This document shows, piece by piece, positions 32,120 to 42,138 of a DNA stretch of 64,000 nucleotides; position 1 is the stretch's first letter, and each line of letters starts with the position of its first letter. A model generated the notes under the pieces. It had not been told where the DNA came from and did no database searches. It worked only from the letters and a program-made list of their open reading frames with translations. The position numbers and the translations under genes were made by a program. This DNA is from Semisulcospira habei (Eukaryota; Mollusca; Gastropoda; Semisulcospiridae), in NCBI GenBank assembly GCA_036245525.1, contig BTPG01000007.1, positions 121,044,844-121,108,843 on the forward strand, in the 5' to 3' direction.

Positions 32120-32545
32120 ACCCATAGAATGCAAATGCGGGACCTCGGGATGGTCCAGTAAAGATGTTAAAAGGTGAAACCAAATAGAAATACAGAATTA
32201 AGCAGGAGATAGTGAAGATAGCTAAAAGCATTAGGAATCTATGAAACGACAAGGGTGCTAACAAACTTTAACAGGCAATCACTCAAGCAAACAAAACCTA
32301 GCGAGCATTTTCACAGTTTCAACACTTCTTTGCTGATTTTTTTCTTTTATTTTTTTCTTCACGTGTCGTATTAAGTTCGGAGTTTGTTTGTTTCCCGTCA
32401 CCCGCCACGACCTCTGAGTTATCACAGCATTGATTCAAGCTTCGAAAGTCGGTACCAACAGTAAAGAAGGTTATACAGGATGTCGTCAAAGCTCAACAAT
32501 TAGTAACTAAAAGTATATAAGTATTACCGCAGACGACAGTCTACC
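32120..32545. other. no gene seen
   Basis: Spacer followed by a degenerate family A left half (TGCAGTAGGCATAGATACTC) near 32551. Confidence 0.45.
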
Positions 32546-32686
32546 TTTATCTGCAGTAGGCATAGATACTCATGTGCCTCGGCAGCCGACCGTCCTTGGG
32601 TCTTTTACGCCTATCATCAGTTCATTTGCGGAAGATATCAAGAAGACGACTGTGTATGCAACACGCAACAGTTTATTTTTGAGCAT

Positions 32687-32757
32687 CTGCAAGGGGCATA
32701 GATTCTCATGAGCCCCCTACGACTGCAGGGGCTCATGAGAATCTATGCCTCTCGCCG
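32687..32757. repeat. family A palindrome
   Basis: CTGCAAGGGGCATAGATTCT with AGAATCTATGCCTCTCGC, and CCCCCTACGAC/GCAGGGG. Confidence 0.88.
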
Positions 32758-33477
32758 CAATATTTTTATCTTTCTTACTCGCTTCAGGAAGAAACTCAAG
32801 GAGACAAGAGCACATATGTAACAGACGACAGTCATTTTCCCCACCTAGAAGTCCGGCGCTCTTGCTATCACTTCCGAGTCTCTTGGCGGTCGGCGCGCCC
32901 AACAAAAGAAATATATAATTACACAAACAATGGGCCACATTGCGCGTGCAGCCTTTGCCACTTTGACCTCTGACCTTGATAGGTCGCGCGCGCAGACCAC
33001 TGGCGCGACCCGACTAGAGATGCAATGGTAGAGTTATACGGACGTGAGTGTACTAAACATGTATACAACCTACTGTACATGCGACCTAGCTTTTAAACTT
33101 ATGATACGTGGCTTAGCGGCACATCTCTAATAAGTTAATGCATAAGTCAGTCGAATATAACGGGTTTGAGGTTGTTTTTTTTTTTAATCTCCAGAGGCTC
33201 TGAAGAGTTTTTTTCCCTACCCGGGGTTCTTATGCATTATCAAACTGTAGATATTACAAGAAATGTGTGTTCCCTTGTTACCTTTTCAGTATGCAGATAA
33301 GCAGATAATTATGTGGCTGCTCAGTCATCTTGTTAATGATGTTGTGTTAGAAAGTGTCAACAATAACAAGATAACAACTAGACTAACCAGGCAAACAAAC
33401 AATCCACAAACCGTCACGAAAGATCTGAATCATAGTTAGAAGCAGATCCCATACACTCAAAAATTGTAGTCAAATGT
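32758..33477. other. no gene seen
   Basis: Spacer with one GC-rich stretch (GGTCGCGCGCGCAGACC). No supported feature. Confidence 0.4.
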
Positions 33478-33541
33478 TAACACATTCGAGACGTGCTGCA
33501 TTCAGACACGTGGCTTTATGGGGCACGTCCAGAATGAGTTA
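33478..33541. repeat. short TTAA-ended element
   Basis: GTTAACACATTCGAGACGTG and GCACGTCCAGAATGAGTTAC are near inverses, matching the copy at 1873-1957. Confidence 0.5.
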
Positions 33542-33600
33542 CGCGGAAAATGTGTAGACATAACGATATGAGTTAAAGCTGCGTGTTTTATTAGGTACTA

Positions 33601-33653
33601 CATGTTCTGTCTGTCTGTCAGTCAGTCTATCTGTCTCTCTCTCTCTCTCTCTG
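33601..33653. repeat. (TCTG)n/(TC)n microsatellite
   Basis: CTGTCTGTCTGTCAGTC then TC repeats. Confidence 0.9.
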
Positions 33654-33927
33654 CTGTACTCATGCAGCGGCGGTATGTTCAAGGCTGGTGAAATTGTGCC
33701 AAACATGTGATGAGCAATAAAAATAGCGACGCTCTTGTGGGTCAGGTGCGCGCGTAATTGGGAAATATAATTGGCCATTGGCAATTTAGCGATTCCGATC
33801 CAGATTCCAATCCGACTTTTGTCACTTCCATCGCCAAATCCCGCCCGCCTACAGCTTCAGGCCGTAGATGACCATGCATCTCTTACAACATGTAGGGACT
33901 TATCAAGATAATATACGACTATCCTAG

Positions 33928-34003
33928 ATGTGTGCTGGTCTGTGACTTTTGGCCTTACGGCGTCTAGCCGTAAGGCCAAAAGTCACAGACCACCACACAC
34001 ATT
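33928..34003. repeat. family I palindrome
   Basis: ATGTGTGCTGGTCTGTGACT and AGTCACAGACCACCACACAC enclose TTTTGGCCTTACGGC/GCCGTAAGGCCAAAA. Almost perfect, single copy here. Confidence 0.75.
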
Positions 34004-34009
34004 TTTAAG

Positions 34010-35285
<1,276 letters not shown>

Positions 35286-35362
<77 letters not shown>

Positions 35363-35372
35363 CTCTCTCTTT
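35286..35372. repeat. (TC)n microsatellite between two LINE copies
   Basis: TC repeat with CGCTC and TTTC interruptions, separating two head-to-tail LINE sequences. Confidence 0.93.
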
Positions 35373-35379
35373 CTCATTT

Positions 35380-37234
35380 AGAGACAAACTTAAGAAAGAA
35401 AAACAGTTTGATGAATATAAGAAAAAAAGAAATCGTGTTAAGTACCTAGTGAGAGCGTAAAAAAAAAAAAAAACAACTGTTCTTCCAGGAAATGATTGGG
35501 GACAAGAAAGATACAGCATCGGTGTGGAAAGCCCTGAACGTTATAACAAAGGGTAAATCAGCCCCTGAAATTCCATCCCATTTGTCAGCTGATATATTAA
35601 ATAACCACTTCCTAACTACAGCTGAAAAACTTGCTCAGTCAGCTGCAAGTAGTAACGCAGAGTACCAAGTTCCTAGTGTACTGGAAAAATACTGTGAGGC
35701 CAAAAATATACTGCAGACACTCATCATTCCTGATATTACCGTCGCTGAAGTCGGCAAATTTATTTCTAGCATGAATGGTATCGACAACAAAATTCTGAAA
35801 ATGTCACTACCATATACGGTAGAGGCACTCACTTATATCTCCTCTGTATAAAACACAGCACGTTTCCAACTATTTTCAAAGAGGCCAAGGTAATTCCAAT
35901 CACTAAATCAAAAGATCTTGAAGATGTCAATAACTACCGTCCTATCTCACTTTTGTTGGTCCCGTCAAAGCCCCTTGAAAAACACATACAAAAACATCGC
36001 CTCGATTTTCTAGAAAAGGGCAATTTCATAAATATTCATCAGTCCGGCTTTAGACCAAAACACTCATGTCAGTCAGCACTGACACACATTGTAGACAGCT
36101 AGCTGGAATCAATAAATAAAAACCTGATGTCTGGAGCTGTTTTCTTAGACCTACAAAAGGAATTTGATCTTGTCGACCATGACATTCTCTTAAACAAGCT
36201 AGCAGCATACCATATAAGTGAAACTGCCATAGCAATCTTTAGATCATACCTAAAAGACAGAAAACAAAGGTATATACACATGGAAAATACTCTAAACAAG
36301 GACAAGTTAACTACGGTGTCCCCCAGGGGTCGATCTTGTGACCTCTTCTATTTATAATATTCATTAATGATTTGCCTTTGCATATTACTAACACTGATGT
36401 CAACCGCAACCTGTTTGCGGAAGATACGAGCCTCCATGTTTCGGGTAAATAAACAGCTGACATTAACCTTAGCTTACAAAGTAGTCTCAGCTAGGTTTCC
36501 GACTGGTGTAGAGAGAATCATATAGTTCTTCATCCAGGAAAAAAAAGAGTATTTTAATCACTACACGACAAAAACACCAACGACGACCACAGCCGTTACA
36601 TTTACAACTGAACGCTAAACCGATAGAACAAGTCACAGAGCATAAATTCTTGGGAATACACGTTGACGAACAACTATGTTGGGAGACGCATATAAATACA
36701 GTCTGTAACACCATCGCTAAAAACACTTTCCTGTTGTCCCAGCATAGACAAGTAACGGATACACATACTCGTAAACTGTTTTTTCATGCCCATATCAAGT
36801 CTCACGTTGATTATGTCTCCACAGTTTGGGACGGTTGTAGTGATGTTCACATGAACAGGTTAAACTCGATATATAAAAGAGCTGTCAAAATGATAGATAC
36901 GCGGCCCATTCCTACCACAGACAAATTTAGACATCTAAACATTCTCGGCCTGCGTCAACAACTTAATTTCAACAAATGCATCCTCATGCACAATATATTA
37001 AATAACATGACACCGCAGTATCTAACCACCAAATTTATGCTACAGCAAGAACGCGAACGGATCTCAAGGAACAATACTTTACCCCTACCTCTGCCTAGAA
37101 TTGACCTCTTTAAAACTAGTTTATCATTTTATGGACCGTTTGTATGGAACTCCATTCCTGCACATTTGAAGACTATAGCCTCGCTTGGAATCTTTAAAAC
37201 GAAACTTTTCGATTACCTGATGGGCCAAACTTAA
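35380..37234 (+). pseudogene. decayed reverse transcriptase of the LINE
   Basis: Several frames together give an RT domain. The linker is at 35492-35851. Then AKVIPITKSKDLEDVNNYRP, GFRPKHSCQSAL and FLDLQKEFDLVDHDIL (motif A, usually KAFD), and INDLPLHITN with FAEDTSLHVSG, where the catalytic FADD has become FAED. The C-terminal part (36650-37234) reads LFFHAHIKSHVDYVSTVWDG to FVWNSIPAHL. In-frame stops (for example near 36102) and frameshifts separate these blocks, so it is non-functional. Confidence 0.82.
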
Positions 37235-37300
37235 CATCACTGGGCATTTATTTAAACAAACCCTGATGGTTAATACTTTCATGTAATACATGCATTTATG

Positions 37301-37302
<2 letters not shown>

Positions 37303-37371
<69 letters not shown>
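37303..37371. repeat. (GT)n microsatellite
   Basis: Pure GT inside the LINE 3' untranslated region. Confidence 0.95.
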
Positions 37372-37372
<1 letters not shown>

Positions 37373-37503
37373 TATAAGATGAATGTTGAGTGTTACTATT
37401 ATTTTGTGTAAATAATTTTTTTAATTTTATTATTTTTTTTTTAATTTTTTAATTTTTTTTTATATTATTGTTGCATAAAATAATGCGTATAAATATATAA
37501 TTC

Positions 37504-37577
<74 letters not shown>
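37504..37577. repeat. (ATT)n microsatellite
   Basis: Pure TTA/ATT inside the LINE 3' untranslated region. Confidence 0.95.
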
Positions 37578-37578
<1 letters not shown>

Positions 37579-37643
37579 TAACCTATTTTATGTTGTAGAT
37601 GTTAGCAACGGCAAGTTTGTAAAATGACGATTCAGTTGTTCAT

Positions 37644-37649
<6 letters not shown>

Positions 37650-37696
<47 letters not shown>
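37650..37696. repeat. (TC)n microsatellite
   Basis: TC tract directly following the LINE 3' end (TTCATTATCATC). Confidence 0.95.
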
Positions 37697-37765
37697 ATGT
37701 TTTTAAGTGACCTTAGTGACCGCCCAGTAAGAAAGGATATAAATAATAAAAATGATCGCCAAATA

Positions 37766-38462
37766 CTTACTTACTTACTTACGCCTGTCACCCTTACCCG
37801 GGTATAGGCCGTCGACGAGAGACCTCCAGCAACTCCTGTCCTGTGCTTCTCCTTCGATTCTACTCCAGGTGGTTCCCAGTCTCTTGATGTCTGCTTGGAG
37901 GTCTCGACGCCAGGAGTTTCTCGGCCTACCTCTTTTCCTCTTTCCCTGGGGGTTCCATGACAATGCCTGCCTAGCGATACTGGAAGCTGGCTTCCATATG
38001 GCTTCACTGATACCTAGCAGGGAAAGGTTGTACTTTTGCATTTCCGCTGCTATCTGGGCGGCCTTGCCGCTCTGGTACATGGTCTTGACGTTCCATGTGC
38101 TCATGGTTGTGTCCCTGGATAGAGAGAGGCGGCTCGGTCCTGTGGCTTCCGAAGACTTCCGGCTTTCACCACAGGACGTCATAAGTCTTCTGGTAGAAGA
38201 ACCTTCTTCCTCCAGGAAAGGAATTACTGTTAGTCTTTTCGTCGGCGTTTTTGTGGCTATTTCCTTTTTTGCAGGGTGGGGAAGCTACCCCCACGCCCAA
38301 CCCCCTTACTAGGAGGACCAGGGGTTTTCTGTCGGGGTCACCTTCCCTTAGACCATGTTGGTTCACGGCACCTTATTTCATTCCGTGCACCCCTCTCACG
38401 AGGGACCCCCTATCCACCACCCAGGGGACGCGCCTCAACGCCATATGGTCCCAGCGCGAGGT
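37766..38462 (-). mobile_element. RTE-like element with large internal deletion and target duplication
   Basis: On the minus strand it starts ACCTCGCGCTGGGACC, the same 5' end as 20837, and ends GGCGTAAGTAAGTAAG. An 11 bp direct repeat ATCGCCAAATA flanks it (37755-37765 and 38463-38473). Only the 5' leader plus the endonuclease N-terminus and the last ~200 bases of the ORF remain. About 2.5 kb is missing relative to 41813-45050. Total length is 697 bp. Confidence 0.87.
37775..38182 (-). pseudogene. in-frame fusion of endonuclease N-terminus to ORF C-terminus (135 codons)
   Basis: The frame begins MTSCGESRKSSEATGPSR. It contains WNVKTMYQSGKAAQI and LLGISEAIW, the first endonuclease motifs, then switches at about residue 63 to [20 protein letters not shown] and ends GLYPGKGDRRK, the C-terminus of the same ORF. 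Junction and frame are open throughout. It lacks the rest of the endonuclease and all of the RT, so no catalytic function is possible. Whether it is translated is unknown. Confidence 0.7.
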
Positions 38463-38593
38463 ATCGCCAAATAGCCACAATACAAATTTTCGTTTAAAAA
38501 ATATTTGTTCATGCAAAAACGACAACACCGCTCAACCCTTCCTCCACCCGCCGCCTCACCCCACCCTCTTCTTCCCCCCCTCAAAAAAATAAT

Positions 38594-38647
38594 CTCCCCG
38601 GAGCGGAGCGTGACAGGCGGGAATACCTACCACTATAAAACCGAGGA
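38594..38647 (-). pseudogene. tRNA-Asp pseudogene fragment
   Basis: Minus strand TCCTCGGTTTTATAGTGG, then TATTCCCGCCTGTCACGC (anticodon GTC). The T arm is mostly lost before CCGGGGAG. Confidence 0.8.
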
Positions 38648-38819
38648 GATGTCTGTTCGATATCCTTATCATATCTAAACTAAATAAACGACGTGTCGCT
38701 CGCTGATAATTCAAAGTCAAAATCAGTCATCAATTGTAAATTAATAAAACAATCGGCGGCAATTTGAAATCTGAAAAAAGAGGTAAATGAAAAGATACTT
38801 AGGAAAGAATCACTGGAAT

Positions 38820-39301
38820 ACTTACTTACTAACACCTATCACCCCTCCCAGGGTATAGGCCGTCGACGAGAGACCTTCAAAGACTCCTGTCCTGTGCTTC
38901 TCCTTCAATTTTGCTCCAGGTGGTTCCCAGTCTCTTGATGTCTGATTGGAGGTCTCGACGCCAGGTGTTTCTCGGCCTGCCTCCTTTCCTCTGATAGAGA
39001 GAGGCGGCTCGGTCGTGTGGCTTCCGAAGACTTCCGGCTTTCACCACACGACGTCATAAATCTTCTGATAGAAGAACCTTCCTCCACCAGGAAAGGAATT
39101 GCTGTTGGTCTGTTCGTCGGCGTTTCTGTAGCTATTTCCTTATTTGCAGGGTGGGGGACCAGGGGTTTTCTGTCGGGATCTCCTTCCCTTAGACCATGTT
39201 GGTTCACGGCACCTTATTTCATTCGGTGCACCCCTCTCCACAAGGGACCCTTATCCACCACCCAGAGGACGCGTCTCAACGCCGTACGGTCCCAGCGCGA
39301 G
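38820..39301 (-). mobile_element. second internally deleted RTE-like element with target duplication
   Basis: The 5' end CCTCGCGCTGGGACC and (GTAA)n-type 3' end are both present. A 13 bp direct repeat GAATCACTGGAAT flanks it (38807-38819 and 39302-39314). The deletion junction (CTCTATC next to AGAGGAAAGG) differs from that of 37766-38462, and about 35 bases of the 5' leader are also missing. Length is 482 bp. The remaining 100-codon frame is leader plus out-of-frame tail, not a gene. Confidence 0.85.
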
Positions 39302-39342
39302 GAATCACTGGAATGGTTGTAATATACTAATTAATAATTAAT

Positions 39343-40952
39343 ATACTAATACAAAACTTAAAGGCCACTTTTTATCGCAGACGCACCGACAACACCGCAC
39401 AAATAGTGTACCAATACTTGGAGTCAGTACTTAGCTAATTTATCCAGTAACATTTTCATTTAAATTTTGAGTAAATCAAGCAATTGTAACAACAGCAGTA
39501 CGTTAGATTGTTCACCCACCCCTCATTTGAAAAGTCTCACACGACTGGTCCAGTCAGTGGCGAGTGTACCCACCGTTTGCAGCCAAGCATTCAATGCAGC
39601 ATTGACGCATGGAGTTCATCAGGGTTCGGAGAATATGTTGTGGGATCATGTTGTGGGATGCAGTAACTGAGTCAGGTGGGGGACGCCTTGAGGTGGCGGG
39701 GGGGGGGGGGGGGTTGCTGACTACACGTTGCCCCAGCACGTCTCAGAGGTGCTCGATGGGAGCCAGATCAGGTGAACGAGCTGGCCACTCCATCCTCATG
39801 ATGCCCCGTTGCTCAAGGTACTCATCTACCACAAGGGAGCGATGAGGTCGAGCGTTGTCGTCCTGCAGGACAGCATTGTCGCCTATGGCTTGGAGAGCTG
39901 GCTAGATGAGGGGCTGCACAGTCTCGTCCCGATAGCGCAGTCCAGTCAGGGTGCCTTGGATGACGTGGATGGGGGGTCCTGCCTTCCTTGCTAAAGCCTG
40001 CCCAGACCATGACTGAGCCTCCCCCGTAGCGATCCACCGCTTGGACGCATCCATTCGTGAATCGCTCGCCCTGGCGTCTCCAGACCCTCATCCTGCCGTC
40101 GTTGAAGGACACAGTAAACCGTGACTCATCAGTTGACAACCTGAGTCCACTGGAGTCTGTTCCACCTCACATGTTGACGACACCAGACAACCCGGGCTCT
40201 GCGATGAGCTGAAGTGAGGGGTATTCTCACTGCTGCTCTGCATGAAGCCAGGCCAATTTCGCGCAGACGTCGGCAGACTGTGCTTCTGTTGACGTTAACG
40301 TTTGCAGCTTGCATCAGTTGACGTCGCAGAGTGGTTGACGTGACAGTTTGGTCGCGCAGAGCCGCCACACAGAGGTATCTGTCCTCCCATCTGCTGGTGC
40401 AGCGCGGGCGTCCTGAGCAGTGTTGTCGTTCTGCTCTTCCAGTTTCTTGCAATCGTGCCAGCAGCCTCTGGATCACTGAATGGGACATCCCAAGACGTCT
40501 CCCAACTTCTCGTCCGGAAATTCCATCCTGCAGCCATGCTAGCGCCCGGCCTTGATCTACTGGCGTTAGGCTTCGTCGTGGAGGCATGGTTAATAAAGTG
40601 ACAATTATACCCCTACTGTACCGGTATTGTAGCGAAACAGAAGTGCTCAGTGTTCACGACTGACCCCTTTAGCACGTGCATCACAACTTTACCGAGTTTT
40701 TCCACTTGCCTGCCTTTGGTACGCTTGCCAATATCGCACAGTTTTCACAAAAACTGACGATGTTTCACGTGCATTTGACACGTTCGTAGAAATTGATGAA
40801 TTGTTGTCTATTGCTCCATGTACAGTGGAGTGTCTAAGGTCAAATTTTAACCCATTTGGATCGAAATAACATTGTATTTTATTAGCGTACTTGTGACGAT
40901 AAACAATGACAAAAAAGGTGGGGTGGCCTTTAAGGTTTGACCATTAGTATAT
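39343..40952 (-). mobile_element. Tc1-like DNA transposon
   Basis: The ends TACTAATACAAAACTTAAAG and CTTTAAGGTTTGACCATTAG-TA are imperfect inverted repeats (AAGGCCAC on the left, GTGGCCTT on the right) next to TA dinucleotides. The element is about 1.6 kb and carries one transposase-derived ORF on the minus strand. It inserted just beside the deleted RTE-like copy that ends at 39301. Confidence 0.82.
39554..40587 (-). pseudogene. Tc1-family transposase (DD34E), broken
   Basis: It starts MPPRRSLTPVDQGRALAWLQ. An N-terminal HTH pair (GREVGRRLGMSHSVIQRLLA) is followed by GRPRCTS, and a second HTH gives way to the DDE domain: TDESRF (first Asp), GGGSVMVWAGFS, QDDNARPH (second Asp) and SPDLAPIEHL (Glu). 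The spacing from the second Asp to the Glu is 34 residues. Frameshifts near 40135 and about 39960, and a stop (TGA) right after PIEHL where Trp is usual, disable it. Full-length layout, recently enough decayed to read easily. Confidence 0.85.
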
Positions 40953-41320
40953 ATGAAACAAAATTCAGAAAAGAAAAAGTGTTGGGGAAAAAAATCTCCC
41001 CGGCGGAGCTGAGACTGCTTTGGTGTTGTCGGAGCACAAGTACTGGTATCTGTAGAATTACTTTGAAAACATTTAAAGACGTACGGGTCTTTACCCGAAT
41101 CCACACTGGTTGTCCCCATCGACCCCCAGCGGCGGCAGCGAATATAGGGAGACAATCAGTGTGACACTCATAAGTCTGGACTCGACTTCACACAGATTTG
41201 ATGTCACCACCATGTCATACTACAGTATTTGATCTCAAATCTTCAAACTACTAACCCAAAACAGATATTCTATATAGACGTTATAAACTCCCTGCGCACA
41301 CAAGCACAACGCAGGTCTCT

Positions 41321-41417
41321 CAGTCGAGGCTTTATTCTACACTGGGTATATTCCTCGATCTGCTACGGTGCGTAGCAGATCAAGGAAGGTACCCAATGTA
41401 GAATAAAGCCTCGACTG
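41321..41417. repeat. family J palindrome
   Basis: CAGTCGAGGCTTTATTCTAC and GTAGAATAAAGCCTCGACTG enclose ATCTGCTACGGTGCGTAGCAG. Near-perfect, single copy here. Confidence 0.8.
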
Positions 41418-41584
41418 AATAACCAGTGCGGCTTTATCCAAGCCGTGTCACGTGTAATTGTACCTGAGCCAAAGCAGACGTATCATGCAAATGAAGCTGT
41501 GGTGCCACCGATAGCAGCTGGCTAAGTCCTGAAAGCGATAGCTTGACCTTGACATATGCAGAAAGGCCGACAGTGCTGACACCT

Positions 41585-41707
41585 GGGGCTAGTTGCATGA
41601 GCAAGCTTTAGTCCTTCACCAACCACTAAGCAAGGTGCGCCGCTCATAGCGGCGAACATTGCTTAGTGGCTGGTGCAGGACTATGCTCGCTCATGCAAAT
41701 GACCCTG
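41585..41707. repeat. family F palindrome
   Basis: GGGCTAGTTGCATGAGCAAG and GCTCGCTCATGCAAATGACC are the outer arms. CCACTAAGCAAGGTGCGCCG and ATTGCTTAGTGG are the inner arms. Partner of 18301-18413. Confidence 0.78.
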
Positions 41708-42138
41708 TCGTTTCTCAAAACCTGGTCAATGCGTTATGCCCCGTCGTCTTCAATCATACACTGAACTCCCATTCCACTATACCCCTAAAGAACACGGGTG
41801 TAAATATTAGCAAGCTGGGACCATACGGCGTTGAGGCGCGTTCCCTGGGTTGTGGATAGGGGATCCCTCGTAAAAGGGGCGCACCGAATGAAATAAGGTG
41901 CCGTAGACCAACATGGACTAAGGGAAGGAGACCCTGACAGAAAATCCCTGGTCCTCCTAGTAAGGGGTTGGGCGTGAGGGTAGCTTCCCCACCCTGCAAA
42001 AAAGGAAATAGCTACAGAAACACCGACGAATAGACCAACAGCGACTCCTTTCCTGGAGAAGGAAGGTTCTTCTACCAGAACTTTTATGACGTCGTGTGGC
42101 GAAAGCCGGAAGCCTTCTGAAGCCACAGCGACACCATC

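Larger units (their letters stand above)
35373..37649 (+). mobile_element. CR1/L2-like LINE, 5'-truncated, flanked by (TC)n
   Basis: It starts inside the endonuclease-RT linker (KLKKEKQFDEYKKKRNRVKY) immediately after (TC)n. It ends after TTAGCAACGGCAAGTTTGTA and ATGACGATTCAGTTG at a new (TC)n tract (37650). The 3' untranslated region holds (GT)n at 37303-37371 and (ATT)n at 37504-37577. The tail sequence is shared with 8271-8430. Confidence 0.82.

Noticed and set aside
38251..38592. 113-codon Pro-rich frame
   Set aside because: It is the antisense of the RTE-like 5' leader; a similar frame recurs at 39017-39322 only because the leader is repeated.
40996..41010. TCTCCCCGGCGG fragment as another tRNA-Asp
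   Set aside because: Only about 12 bases match the tRNA 3' end, and no other arm is present.
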